Assembly: GCF_050563545.1 (NCBI RefSeq)
Contig: NZ_JBNXUM010000032.1
Span: 14,317 to 78,316 of the forward strand
Source of the DNA: Falsiroseomonas sp050563545
GTDB taxonomy: Bacteria > Pseudomonadota > Alphaproteobacteria > Acetobacterales > Acetobacteraceae
Length of the DNA: 64,000 nt
Reading direction: 5' to 3'
This document shows, in pieces, positions 16,773 through 25,579 of this stretch. The position numbers were made by a program, and so were the translations under genes. Every line of letters begins with the position of its first letter. Within the stretch, counting starts at the first letter, position 1. The notes under the pieces were generated by a model. It searched no databases. It was given only the letters and a program-made list of their open reading frames with translations, and was not told the DNA's origin.

Positions 16773-18648
16773 CAGCGGCCGCACTCCCGCCGTCGCCGGG
16801 CCGGTCCGGCGTGGCGGAGGTCGCCTCCATGCCGAGGTAGCGCCGCCAGAACGGCACCGAGGTGTAGTCCGCCCGACCCGCCCGCCAGGCCAGGCTCGCC
16901 GCGTCCCCCTCGCGCCACAGGCGCCACACCATGCGCAGCGCGTCGCGTGCCTGTCGCCTGAAGGTCGCGCGGTCGCGCCTGAACAGCGGCAGGGCGGGAT
17001 CGGCGCCGGTGTCCACCGCAACGTGGTCGGCCTCCGCCAGGCGGAACCACACCATGTCGCCGCCCTCGATCCGGCGCGGCGGCGCATCGCGGTCCGGCAG
17101 GGTCGCATTGCGCAGCAGCGCGCGCAGCATCCGCCAGGCGTAGCCGGCACGCGTCGCGGGGTCGCGCGGCAATGCCAGGTCCGGTGCCACGAGGCCGCGC
17201 GCCAGCGTCGCGGCGGGATAGTCCTTGCGCAGCGCAGCGACCTCCGCGTGCAGCCGGTCCGGCGGGACCTGCAGCAGCGCCGGGCCGCGCAGCCAGTCCT
17301 CGGCCGCGCGCAGCGCGAGCCCGGCACCGTGATATCGGAATGTCAGGAGGTGGCCGACAAGCTCGCGCGCCACCCGCGCCGCGATCGCGCGGGCGGGGCG
17401 GGGGAAGTGCAGCGCCCCGTAGATCAGCGCGTTGCGCAACTCGTAATAGCCCTGCCATCCATGCAGCTTGGCGTAGAAGGGCTCGTGCCAGACGCCGATG
17501 CCGGGCACCGACAGCGTCGGCACGCCCATCCCATGCAGCCTGAGCCCGAATTCCACGTCGTCGCCGCGGATGAAGCAGGGCACGGGCAGCCCGGCCTCCC
17601 GCACCAGATCCAGCGGCAGCGCGAACCACCACCAGCCGGAATAATGCATCGGCTCCGGCGCGATGAGCCGATCCAGGCCGTCGCGCGGCTCCATCGGCAC
17701 GCGGTAGTGCAGCGGGCGCAGCCAGAGCGTGCGGGGATCCACGCGCGCCCCGGCCTCGTGCAGGTCGGCCGGGCGATAGAGGTCGAGCATCTGCCCGCCG
17801 AGCGCGACGCGCGGCCCGGCGAGGGACAGGAAGGCGACGGTCCGCCGCAGCGCCTCGGGCTCAACCGCGATGTCGTCGTCCATCAGCAGCAGATGCGTCG
17901 CGCCAGGCGTGTCGAGCGCGGCGAGCATGCCGCGGGTGAAGCCGCCGCAGCCGCCGAAGTTGCCCTGCTCGATGACCTGCAGCCGCGCGCGGAACACGTC
18001 GGGCAGCGCGGCGATGTCGGGATGCGCGGCGAGCCCCGCCGCGCCCTGGTTCACCACGACGAAGCGCACGTCGCGATAAGCCTGCGGCTCGGCGGCAATG
18101 GAGCCGAGCGCGGCGCCAAGCTGCGCCTCGCGGCCGAAGGTGCAGATCACCGCGACCAGCGAGACCGCCTGCAGCACCGCATCCGGCGCGCGCCAGGACA
18201 GCGCCGTGACCTCGCAATCGTCGGCCGCGAGGAGTTCCGCGAAGACCCGCCCGCCCGCGATCTCGGCCGGCGGCGGCGGCACGGCGACGGAGGCAGGCAG
18301 CGCAACCTCGGCCTCGTGCAACGCCGTCTCGCGGCCGGTGGCATCGCGGCGGACCACCCGCAGCACTGCCCTGCCCTGCCCTTCGAGGTCGAGAACCAGC
18401 GCGCCAATCCCCGCGGGACCGCGCCAGGCCGGTTCGAAGTAGGCACCGAAATAAGTATCGAAGGAGACTGCCGCGCCGGATGACAGCACCAGGCGCCCAT
18501 CCACGACCCGTGCGCCCTGCGGCGAAAGACCGCCCTCGGCCCGCAGATAGAGCGGCCGGACGGAGACGTCGCGGTCAAGCGGCAGGCGCTGCAGCACGAC
18601 ACCGGGGCGCAGCGCGGCGGCGGCTTCGCGGAAGGGCGCGTCGTTCAC
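16741..18648 (-). CDS. GlfT2-like family 2 glycosyltransferase
   Basis: This is a 635-residue protein. About 150 N-terminal residues form a beta-rich domain, then comes a GT-A domain opening with VSLVAVICTFGREAQLGAAL, with the donor/metal motif LLLMDDDIAVEPEAL. The WWFALPLDLVREAGLP, FIRGDDVEFGLR and GVWHEPFYAK segments carry the catalytic acid and His. A helical C-terminal region follows. This order matches galactofuranosyltransferase GlfT2 and its relatives, which extend polysaccharide chains processively, but the sugar here is not established. The start is GTG at 18648. It overlaps ttuD at the 3' end. Confidence 0.83.
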   Translation of the reverse strand: MNDAPFREAAAALRPGVVLQRLPLDRDVSVRPLYLRAEGGLSPQGARVVDGRLVLSSGAAVSFDTYFGAYFEPAWRGPAGIGALVLDLEGQGRAVLRVVRRDATGRETALHEAEVALPASVAVPPPPAEIAGGRVFAELLAADDCEVTALSWRAPDAVLQAVSLVAVICTFGREAQLGAALGSIAAEPQAYRDVRFVVVNQGAAGLAAHPDIAALPDVFRARLQVIEQGNFGGCGGFTRGMLAALDTPGATHLLLMDDDIAVEPEALRRTVAFLSLAGPRVALGGQMLDLYRPADLHEAGARVDPRTLWLRPLHYRVPMEPRDGLDRLIAPEPMHYSGWWWFALPLDLVREAGLPVPCFIRGDDVEFGLRLHGMGVPTLSVPGIGVWHEPFYAKLHGWQGYYELRNALIYGALHFPRPARAIAARVARELVGHLLTFRYHGAGLALRAAEDWLRGPALLQVPPDRLHAEVAALRKDYPAATLARGLVAPDLALPRDPATRAGYAWRMLRALLRNATLPDRDAPPRRIEGGDMVWFRLAEADHVAVDTGADPALPLFRRDRATFRRQARDALRMVWRLWREGDAASLAWRAGRADYTSVPFWRRYLGMEATSATPDRPGDGGSAAAATPPAPPGNR

Positions 18649-18709
18649 GGCGGGAGATCAGGCATGGTCGCAACCCCGGCTTGTGGCGCCCGGGGCAGCG
18701 CATGAAGGC

Positions 18710-18785
18710 GGGTGGAGGTTCCGCGAACCTCCACCCCGGCAGGAACAAGCTCGAGCTGCCGATCGGATGTTTCCATCCGATCGGC
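18710..18785. terminator. Two strong hairpins after the OmpA-like gene
   Basis: Two near-perfect stem-loops lie in the 153-base gap between the OmpA-like gene and the glycosyltransferase gene. One has 12-base arms GGGTGGAGGTTC/GAACCTCCACCC with loop CGC (18710-18736). The other has arms GCCGATCGGATG/CATCCGATCGGC with loop TTTC (18758-18785), only 16 bases beyond the stop of the OmpA-like gene. Neither is followed by a T-run, so they are either factor-assisted terminators, RNA-stability elements or copies of a palindromic repeat. Confidence 0.5.
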
Positions 18786-18801
18786 ACGGGCTCGAGGCGG
18801 A

Positions 18802-19935
18802 TCAGCGCAGGACGATTTCCACGCGCCGGTTCTGCGGCTCGCGGACGCCGTCGGCGGTCGGCACCAGGGGCCGGGTCTCGCCGAAGCCCTGGATGACCAT
18901 CGCGCTGCGCGGGATGCCACGCCGCTCGAGCTCCTGCGCAACCACCTGGGCGCGGCGCTCCGACAGGCGCTGGTTGTACTGCGGCGTGCCGGAACGGTCG
19001 GCATGGCCCGAGACCTCGATCCGGGTCACGCTGCCCGCGCGCTGCGCGTTCGTCGCGGCCTCGTCGATGATCTGGCGCGCGCGGTCCGTCAGGTCCGCCC
19101 GGTTCCAGTCGAAGAAGACGAGATAGGTGCGCGCCGGCGCCGGGGCCGCGGCAGGCGCCACGACCGGCGGCGGCGGCGGCGCCGCGTTGAAGGCGTAGCG
19201 CAGGCCGATCAGGATCGAGTTGTTGTAGTTCTCGCTCTTGGTCGTGCCGCGGCTGACGCTGAAGGTGCCGCCGCCCGAGCTGGTGTCGATGTCGGATTCC
19301 AGCGTGCCGAGGAAGCGGTACTCCGCCGTGAAGGCGAGGCCCGGCGCCCATTGCGTCAGCGGCACGGCGACGCCGGCGATCGCCTGGTAGGCGAAGCGGC
19401 CGTCGGTGCCGCTGGTGTTGACCGTGCCGCCGAGCACGTTGGCGCGGATGCCGTCGTATTCGCGCCAGATATAGCCGGCGCCGATGCCGACATAGGGCAC
19501 GATGGAGAAGCCGCCGAAGGTGCCGCCCTGGCCAAGGTCGAAGTCATAGAAGGCGTTCGCCATCACGCCATAGCTGTTCGCCCGGCCGCTGCCGTTGCTG
19601 GTCTGGCCGTTGAAGCCGCTGATCTTGCTGACGTCGTTCTGGCGGTAGTTGCCCTCGATCTCGACGCGCACGCCGTTGCCGAAGCCGTAGCCCAGGCTGA
19701 CCACGCCAACCCAGCCGACATCGTACTCCACGTTCCCGCTGGTGCTGCTGCCGGCAAGGCCGAGCGCGGTGGACAGCGAGCCGCTGGAGCTGATCGGCGT
19801 GTCGTTCAGCCAGTTCACGCCGGCGCCGGCCGCGATGTAGACGCCGCGCACCAGGTTCGGGTTGTAGTTCTGCGCGCTCGCGACGCCGGGAAGGGCGAGG
19901 ATGGTGGTGGCGAGCAGGGCGGTCCGTAGTCGCAT
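18802..19935 (-). CDS. OmpA family outer membrane beta-barrel with peptidoglycan-binding domain
   Basis: This is a 377-residue outer membrane protein. A signal peptide (MRLRTALLATTILALPGVASA) precedes an eight-stranded barrel (residues about 22-250, with alternating strands and a late FTAEYRFLGTL and NNSILIGLRYAF). A Pro/Ala linker follows, then a C-terminal OmpA domain with TYLVFFDWNRADLTDRA, then EVSGHADRSGTPQYNQRLSE and the peptidoglycan-contact region ending GETRPLVPTADGVREPQNRR. The Asp and Arg that bind diaminopimelate are present. It anchors the outer membrane to the wall. It is divergent from the pyruvate kinase gene. Confidence 0.93.
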   Translation of the reverse strand: MRLRTALLATTILALPGVASAQNYNPNLVRGVYIAAGAGVNWLNDTPISSSGSLSTALGLAGSSTSGNVEYDVGWVGVVSLGYGFGNGVRVEIEGNYRQNDVSKISGFNGQTSNGSGRANSYGVMANAFYDFDLGQGGTFGGFSIVPYVGIGAGYIWREYDGIRANVLGGTVNTSGTDGRFAYQAIAGVAVPLTQWAPGLAFTAEYRFLGTLESDIDTSSGGGTFSVSRGTTKSENYNNSILIGLRYAFNAAPPPPPVVAPAAAPAPARTYLVFFDWNRADLTDRARQIIDEAATNAQRAGSVTRIEVSGHADRSGTPQYNQRLSERRAQVVAQELERRGIPRSAMVIQGFGETRPLVPTADGVREPQNRRVEIVLR

Positions 19936-20121
19936 GCCGGGTCTCCGGGTATGGGTTTGTGCGCATCCAACGCGGTTCCCACGTTTTGGCGGCAAGCGCG
20001 CGGCCAATTCGCATCACCCGTGGCAGATCGGCCACACACGATGGCTGGCCCTTGTGGGACGGGCCCTGAGGCCGCCGAAACTTAACAAAACTAAGATAAA
20101 GGATTTTCATACACTATTAGA

Positions 20122-20136
20122 CTTAGAGACGCTAAG
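20122..20136. promoter_or_regulatory. Inverted repeat CTTAG-N5-CTAAG ahead of the HTH-pyruvate kinase gene
   Basis: In an unusually AT-rich patch (about 20080-20140) just before the start codon at 20145, CTTAG and CTAAG form a perfect inverted repeat with a 5-base spacer. It is preceded by TTAG at 20117 and by another CTAAG at 20091. TACACT at 20110-20115 could be a -10 element, which would put the repeat over the transcript start. Because the downstream protein carries an N-terminal helix-turn-helix, this is a candidate self-binding site; binding is inference. Confidence 0.4.
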
Positions 20137-20144
20137 GTTTGCGC

Positions 20145-21809
20145 ATGCGTGACCCTGCCCTCGAAGCCCTTCTCGCCCAGCGCGGCGCCGTGACCCGCAT
20201 CGCGACCGCGCTCGGCATCTCCACCGCTGCCGTCAGCCAGTGGAAGCGCGTCCCCGACGACCGCATTGCCGAGGTCGCGCGGGCGCTGAACCTGGCGCCC
20301 GAGGCGGTCCGGCCGGATCTCGGGACCCTGGCCGCGGCCCTGCCGCCCGACCGGCGGGAGCTCTCGACCTTGCGGACGACACAGCGGATGCCGCTGCGCC
20401 GGCGGCGGCGCACCAAGGTCATCGCCACCCTCGGCCCGGCCTCCTCCTCCGCCGAGGTGATCGAGCGGCTGTTCCGCGCCGGCGCCGACGTCTTCCGGCT
20501 GAACTTCAGCCACGGCAGCCATGCCGACCACGCCGAACGGATCGCGATCATCCGCGCGCTCGAGCGGAAGACGGAGCGGCCCATCGGCATCCTGGCCGAC
20601 GTCCAGGGCCCGAAGCTGCGCGTCGGCAAGTTCCAGGCAGGCCGGGTGCAGTTGCAGACCGGCCAGCCCTTCCGCCTCGACCTCTCGCCGACGCCAGGCG
20701 ACGTCCGCCGCGTGCAGCTGCCCCACCCCGAGATCATCCAGGCCGCGGGCATCGGCACGACGCTGCTGCTGGACGACGGCAAGCTCAGGCTGCGCGTGAC
20801 GCGCCAGCGCGACGATCACCTCGAGACCGAGGTCGTGGTCGGCGGCCCGCTCTCGGACCGCAAGGGCGTCAACGTCCCCGACGTGATCCTGCCGATCCCG
20901 GCCCTGACGGAGAAGGACCGGGAGGACCTGGCCTTCCTGCTGGAGCAGGGTGTCGAATACATCGGCCTCAGCTTCGTCCAGCGCCCCGAGGACGTCGCGG
21001 AGTGCAAGCGCATCGCCGCCGGTCGCGCCTGGGTGATGGTGAAGATGGAGAAGCCGCAGGCCATCGAGAACCTCGACGAGATCCTGGCGCTGGCGGATTG
21101 CGTGATGGTGGCGCGCGGCGACCTCGGCGTGGAATGCCCGCCGGAGGAGGTGCCGCTGATCCAGAAGCGCATCGTCCGCAGCGCGCGCATGCTCGGCAAG
21201 CCCGTCGTGGTGGCGACCCAGATGCTGGAGAGCATGATCGGCGCCCCGGCGCCGACGCGCGCCGAGGCGTCCGACGTCGCGACGGCGGTGTTCGACGGGG
21301 CCGACGCGGTGATGCTCTCGGCCGAGACGGCAGCCGGCCAGTACCCGTTCGAGGCCGTCAACATGATGGACCGCATCATCGCCCGCGTGGAGCAGGACCC
21401 GGGCTGGCGGACCCTGACCGATGCGGCGCGCCCGGCACCGGAACGGAGCTCGGCCGGCGCGATCGCCGCCGCCGCCGCGCAGGTCGCCCACACCATCGAT
21501 GCCGAGGCGATCGCGACCTTCACCTCCACGGGCTCCACCACGCTGCGCGTCGCCCGCGAACGGCCGGACTGCCCGATCATCGGCCTCACCTCGTCCGAGG
21601 AGACGGCGCGGCGCATGGCGGTGATCTGGGGCGTGCACCCCCTGCCCTCGTCCGAGCCGCATTCCATGACCGACATGGTCGCCAAGGCGATCCGCGCCGC
21701 CGCGCAGGAAGGCTTCGCGAAACAGGGCGACGAGGTCGTGGTGACGGCGGGCGTGCCCTTCGGGACACCCGGCACCACCAATGCGCTGCGTGTGGCCATC
21801 GTCAAGTAG
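20145..21809 (+). CDS. pyk: Pyruvate kinase with an N-terminal Cro/YdaS-like helix-turn-helix domain
   Basis: This is a 554-residue protein, about 80 residues longer than a usual pyruvate kinase. Residues 5-60 read as a Cro/YdaS-type HTH (AVTRIATALGISTAAVSQWK at 15-34, then RIAEVARALNL and PEAVRPDL). A short linker and an Arg-rich stretch lead into a complete kinase from about residue 88: KVIATLGPASSS, FRLNFSHG, the VMVKMEKPQA lysine, MVARGDLGVE, and a C-terminal allosteric domain. It makes pyruvate and ATP from phosphoenolpyruvate and ADP. The ATG at 20145 has TAAGG 7 bases upstream. The internal ATG at 20388, the normal kinase start, has no good ribosome site nearby. I know of no described DNA-binding pyruvate kinase of this form. 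Confidence 0.92.
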   Translation: MRDPALEALLAQRGAVTRIATALGISTAAVSQWKRVPDDRIAEVARALNLAPEAVRPDLGTLAAALPPDRRELSTLRTTQRMPLRRRRRTKVIATLGPASSSAEVIERLFRAGADVFRLNFSHGSHADHAERIAIIRALERKTERPIGILADVQGPKLRVGKFQAGRVQLQTGQPFRLDLSPTPGDVRRVQLPHPEIIQAAGIGTTLLLDDGKLRLRVTRQRDDHLETEVVVGGPLSDRKGVNVPDVILPIPALTEKDREDLAFLLEQGVEYIGLSFVQRPEDVAECKRIAAGRAWVMVKMEKPQAIENLDEILALADCVMVARGDLGVECPPEEVPLIQKRIVRSARMLGKPVVVATQMLESMIGAPAPTRAEASDVATAVFDGADAVMLSAETAAGQYPFEAVNMMDRIIARVEQDPGWRTLTDAARPAPERSSAGAIAAAAAQVAHTIDAEAIATFTSTGSTTLRVARERPDCPIIGLTSSEETARRMAVIWGVHPLPSSEPHSMTDMVAKAIRAAAQEGFAKQGDEVVVTAGVPFGTPGTTNALRVAIVK

Positions 21810-21869
21810 CCGGCCGATTGACGCGGGGAGGGCTTCCGCCTTCCCTGCCGCGATCCTGGAGTCCCGCCG

Positions 21870-22298
21870 ATGCGCCGCCTGATTCTCGCCCTGGGTTTCC
21901 TGGTCCTCGCCGCGCCGGCCTGGGCCCAGCGGGACGGGCTGTACGACGTGAGCGGGACCAATCTGGACGGCTCGGCCTATACCGGCGTCGCGCAGATCCG
22001 GAGCACCGGGCTGGTGTCCTTCAATATCCTCTGGCGGATCGGCGACCTGCTGGTCGAGGGCGTAGGGATGGCCTCGGGCCGGACGGTGGCGGTGACCTAC
22101 GGCATGGCGCAGCGGCCGGGGATGGGCATCTACCAGCTCAATCCCGACGGCTCGATGGACGGCGAATGGACCATCGCCGGCGCGCCCGCCGTGGGCAGGG
22201 AGAGGCTGGTGCTGAGGCCGGAGCAGCCGGCGGCCCCCGCACCGGACGCGCCCAGCGCGCCGCCCGCCGCCCAGCCCGCCCCGGCTACCCCGCGCTGA
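21870..22298 (+). CDS. Small secreted protein of unknown function
   Basis: This is a 142-residue protein with a clear signal peptide (MRRLILALGFLVLAAPAWA, cleavage before QRDG). The mature part is a single beta-rich repeat-like domain (GLYDVSGTNLDGSAYTGVAQ, then WRIGDLLVEGVGMASG and GIYQLNPDGSMDGEWT), ending in a 30-residue Pro/Ala tail that is probably unstructured. Similar G-x-Y-x-V-x-G-x-N-x-D-G-S proteins occur in alphaproteobacteria, sometimes named after fibronectin binding without proof. It is 60 bases after pyk, and its last 14 bases overlap the convergent ada gene. Confidence 0.72.
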   Translation: MRRLILALGFLVLAAPAWAQRDGLYDVSGTNLDGSAYTGVAQIRSTGLVSFNILWRIGDLLVEGVGMASGRTVAVTYGMAQRPGMGIYQLNPDGSMDGEWTIAGAPAVGRERLVLRPEQPAAPAPDAPSAPPAAQPAPATPR

Positions 22299-23364
22299 GC
22301 TTTCGCGCCTTCGCCTCGCCCGCCAGCAGCGCCGCCTTGCGCGGCACGCCCCAGCGATAGCCCGTGAGGTCGCCGTCCTTACCCACCACCCGGTGGCAGG
22401 GCACGGCGAGCGAGACCGGGTTGCGCGCGCAGGCCCGCGCGACGGCACGCACCGCCGCGGGGTTGCCGATCGCGGCCGCCAGCCCGGCATAGGTCCGCGT
22501 CTCGCCGAGCGGGATCGTCTGCAGCGCCTCCCAGACCTGGCGCTGGAAGGCGGTGCCGCGGAGGTCGAGCGGCAGGCGTAGCGCGGCCGCGGGCTCGGCC
22601 ACGAAGGCCACGACGTCGCGCACCGTTGCCGCCAGCGCATCCTCGGCCGGCACCACGCGCGCGTTCGGGAAGCGGGCGCGGAGATCGCCTTCCAGCGCGT
22701 CGCGGGTCTCGGCGAAGCCGATGAAGCAGACGCCCTTTTCCGTGGCACCGACCAGGATCGGGCCCAGCGCGCTGTCGGCATGGGCGATGCGGATGGTCTC
22801 GCCCACGCCGCCGCGCCGGGCGGCGCCGGGCGTCATGCCGAGGTGGCGCGCGGTATCCTCGTAGACCCGGGATTCGCTGCCGAAGCCCGCGCCGGCCACC
22901 GCCTCCGCGACTCGGTCGCCGGCCGCGAGCGACGCCTGTAGCCGCCGCGCCCGCACGCCCTCGGCGTAGCTGCGCGGCGTCACGCCGGTGATGTCGCGGA
23001 AGAGGCGCAGGAAATGGTGCCGCGCATAGCCCGCGCGGTCGGCGAGCGCCGCGAGGCTCGGCATCGTCTCGGCCGCCTCGATCATCGCGCAGGCCGCGCG
23101 GACGGCCTCGGCATGGAGAGCGGCGCGTTCGCCCTTGGGGTCGCAGCGCTTGCAGGCGCGGAAGCCCGCTGCCTCGGCGGCGGCGGCATCGGCGTAGAAG
23201 CGCACGTTGCGCCGCAGCGGCGCGCGGGAGGGGCAGCCTGGCTTGCAGAACACGCCCTGGGTCGTGACTGCATAGAGGAAGGGGCCGGTCGCCGGGCTCG
23301 GGTCGCGGTCCAGCACGGCCTGCCAGAGTGGCGCGTCGGCATCGGGCATCGGGGCTTCGGGCAT
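22285..23364 (-). CDS. ada: Ada: bifunctional methyl-phosphotriester / O6-methylguanine-DNA methyltransferase and AraC-type activator
   Basis: This is a 359-residue DNA repair protein. The N-terminal Ada zinc domain has four Cys (VFCKPGCPSR and FRACKRC), one of which takes methyl from phosphotriesters. An AraC helix-turn-helix follows (LADRAGYARHHFLRLFRDITGVTP). The C-terminal methyltransferase holds GTAFQRQVWEALQTIPLGET and the acceptor Cys in LAVPCHRVVG, ending with the Leu-rich strand KAALLAGE. All functional Cys are kept. The start is taken at ATG 23364; ATGs at 23349 and 23376 are also in frame. It should respond to alkylation damage. Confidence 0.93.
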   Translation of the reverse strand: MPEAPMPDADAPLWQAVLDRDPSPATGPFLYAVTTQGVFCKPGCPSRAPLRRNVRFYADAAAAEAAGFRACKRCDPKGERAALHAEAVRAACAMIEAAETMPSLAALADRAGYARHHFLRLFRDITGVTPRSYAEGVRARRLQASLAAGDRVAEAVAGAGFGSESRVYEDTARHLGMTPGAARRGGVGETIRIAHADSALGPILVGATEKGVCFIGFAETRDALEGDLRARFPNARVVPAEDALAATVRDVVAFVAEPAAALRLPLDLRGTAFQRQVWEALQTIPLGETRTYAGLAAAIGNPAAVRAVARACARNPVSLAVPCHRVVGKDGDLTGYRWGVPRKAALLAGEAKARKLSAG

Positions 23365-23493
23365 GGGGCTCACCATCGGTTCGTGTCGTGCCGCATCTGG
23401 CGCCAGGCGCCCCTGCCTCGCCATCCGCGCGTTGCGCCGGCTCGCGCCCCGCCCGCCCACGCCGCCGGCGGGCACGGGCCGGGCGATCGCCGT

Positions 23494-24087
23494 CTACAGC
23501 GCGTCACCCTCGGCCTTGCGCACGAGGTCACGCCGCCTCTCCTGGCCGCCGGGCAGGCGCGGATGGATGGCGAGCGCCGCGTCCAGGCTGCGCAGCGCGC
23601 CCGCGGCATCGCCGGCCTCGTCCTGCATCTCCGACAGCGCGAGCAGCGCGCCGAAATGCCGCGGTTCCAGCCGCAGCGCCTCCTGGATGTCGCGCGCCGC
23701 GGCTGCGCGGTCGCCGAGACGGCCGAGCGCGCGCGCCCGCATGATCCAGAGATCGGCGGCGCCGGGCTCCAGCACCAGCGCGGCGTCGAAATCCTCAAGC
23801 GCCTCGCCGGCCTCGTTGCCCTGCATGTTGCGCATCCCGCGCCGCAGCAGCAGGGCGGCAGCCGGCGAGACCTGCTGCGCCCAGACCGCCCTGATCCGCG
23901 CCTCCACCATCTGGCCGCCGGACGTGTCGGGGGCCTGCTTCAGCGCCTCGAACAGCCGGTCGAGTTCGGCGCGGCGGGCGGCGGAGGGATCGGGGCGGCC
24001 GCTGCCCGGCGTGGCCGCGGTCGGCGGCGTCCCTTGCGCGAGGGCGAGGGCGGGCAGCAGGACCAGCAATGCGGCAAGGCGGACCAT
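23494..24087 (-). CDS. Exported TPR-repeat protein
   Basis: This is a 197-residue protein with a signal peptide (MVRLAALLVLLPALALAQG) and at least three tetratricopeptide repeats between residues 75 and 180 (GNEAGEALEDFDAALVLEPG, then GDRAAAARDIQEALRLEPRH and GDAAGALRSLDAALAIHPRL). Such periplasmic TPR proteins act as scaffolds or chaperones; the partner is not evident. The start ATG at 24087 is 46 bases after glcF, so it is likely co-transcribed. No lipobox is visible. Its N-terminal half before the repeats is short and Pro-rich. Confidence 0.83.
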   Translation of the reverse strand: MVRLAALLVLLPALALAQGTPPTAATPGSGRPDPSAARRAELDRLFEALKQAPDTSGGQMVEARIRAVWAQQVSPAAALLLRRGMRNMQGNEAGEALEDFDAALVLEPGAADLWIMRARALGRLGDRAAAARDIQEALRLEPRHFGALLALSEMQDEAGDAAGALRSLDAALAIHPRLPGGQERRRDLVRKAEGDAL

Positions 24088-24133
24088 GAGCGGAGAGTCG
24101 GGGATGCCGGTGCCGTCTTGCAAGGGGTCGCCG

Positions 24134-25462
24134 TCAGGCGGCCTTCGCGCGGCGCGCCTCGGCAACGGCGGGCGGTTCCGGGCCGCCGGCCATCCAGTCC
24201 AGCAACTCGACGGTGTGCACCGTCGGCAGCCCGGCGCCCGACAGCTGCGTCAGGCAGCCGATGTTCCCCGCGGCGATCAGGTCGGGCCGCGTGCGGCCGA
24301 TGTTCTCCAGCTTCCGATCCCGCAGCCGCGCACTGATGCCGGGCTGCATGAGGTTGTAGGTGCCGGCCGAGCCGCAGCAGAGATGGCTCTCGGCCGGTTC
24401 CTTCACCACGAAGCCCGCCCGCTTCAGCAGGTCCTTCGGCGCCGCGGTGACCTGCTGGCCGTGCTGCAGGCTGCACGCCGCGTGGTAGGCGACGGTCAGC
24501 CCGGGCGCGGGCCGCGTCGGCGCATAGCCCAGCTTTACCAGCGCCTCGCTGACATCCAACGCGTGGGACGCCACGGCCGCGGCCTTGGCCGGCCAGTCGC
24601 CGGGCTCGGCGCGGAAGATGAAGCCGTAGTCCTTCACGGTGGTGCCGCAGCCCGAGGTGTTGATGACGATGGCGTCCAGGCCCTCGCCCTCGATCTCCTC
24701 GTGCCAGGCCGCGACGTTGGCGCGCGCCAGGCGCATCGCGGGGTCGTGGTGGCCCATGTGATGGTCGAGCGCGCCGCAGCAGCCCTGCTCGGCCTTCACC
24801 ACGACCTCGATTCCCATGCGGGTCAGCAGCCGGATCGTCGCCTCGTTGATGGAGGGCGCGAGGACCTGCTGAGCGCAGCCCGTCAGCAGCGCGACGCGGC
24901 CGCGCCGCTCGCCCTCGGCGCGGTGCACGCCCGGCTTCTGCATCGGGCTTTCCGGCGGGACCGAGCCGGGCGCCAGTTTCAGCATCGCGCGCAGGCGCTC
25001 CGCCGTCATGGACCGCCCCGGCACCAGCCCGGCCAGCGCCTTGCCGATGCCGGCCCCCTTCAGCGCCAGGCGGAAGCGCGCGGGATAGGGCAGCAGGGCG
25101 GACAACAGCTTCCGCATGGCGCGCTCCGGCGCCGGGCGGTCGTAGGTCTCCTCGATGTGGCGGCGCGCATGGTCCACCAGGTGCATGTAGTTCACGCCCG
25201 ACGGGCAGGTCGTCATGCAGGCGAGGCAGGACAGGCAGCGGTCCACATGCTTCACCACCTCCGGCGTCGCCGGGCGGCCATTCTCCAGCATGTCCTTGAT
25301 GAGGTAGATGCGCCCCCGCGGGCTGTCCAACTCGTCGCCCAGCAGCACGAAGGTCGGGCAGGTCGCGGTGCAGAAGCCGCAATGCACGCAGGTCCGCAGG
25401 ATGCGGTTGCTCTCGGCGGTATCGGGATCCCGGAGCTGGTCCTCGGTGAAGCTGGTTTGCAT
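24134..25462 (-). CDS. glcF: Glycolate oxidase iron-sulfur subunit GlcF
   Basis: This is the 442-residue iron-sulfur subunit of membrane-associated glycolate oxidase, which passes electrons from GlcDE to the respiratory chain. Two 4Fe-4S motifs are present near residues 25-36 (CVHCGFCTATCP) and 74-87 (CLSCLACMTTCPSG). Two CCG domains follow, with EQGCCGALDHHMG and HLCCGSAGTYNL. The ATG at 25462 yields MQTSFTEDQLRDPDTAESN, a standard start. Unusually, glcF is separated from glcE by a flavin oxidase and a cytochrome c gene. All lie on the minus strand. Confidence 0.95.
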   Translation of the reverse strand: MQTSFTEDQLRDPDTAESNRILRTCVHCGFCTATCPTFVLLGDELDSPRGRIYLIKDMLENGRPATPEVVKHVDRCLSCLACMTTCPSGVNYMHLVDHARRHIEETYDRPAPERAMRKLLSALLPYPARFRLALKGAGIGKALAGLVPGRSMTAERLRAMLKLAPGSVPPESPMQKPGVHRAEGERRGRVALLTGCAQQVLAPSINEATIRLLTRMGIEVVVKAEQGCCGALDHHMGHHDPAMRLARANVAAWHEEIEGEGLDAIVINTSGCGTTVKDYGFIFRAEPGDWPAKAAAVASHALDVSEALVKLGYAPTRPAPGLTVAYHAACSLQHGQQVTAAPKDLLKRAGFVVKEPAESHLCCGSAGTYNLMQPGISARLRDRKLENIGRTRPDLIAAGNIGCLTQLSGAGLPTVHTVELLDWMAGGPEPPAVAEARRAKAA

Positions 25463-25579
25463 GACGCGAGAATAGGGGGGCCGGGCTTGGCGTGCCAGCG
25501 GCGGTCCCCTTCCGACACGAAGCACGGCCCCTCATCGTTGCGGGACGCGCCGGACAGCCGTCGGCATTCATCGGAAATC

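Noticed and set aside
20091..22781. 896-codon minus-strand frame opposite pyk and the secreted protein
   Set aside because: It is antisense to a clearly conserved pyruvate kinase and shows Arg/Pro/Ala/Asp-rich composition without motifs. This is the usual shadow frame of high-GC coding DNA.
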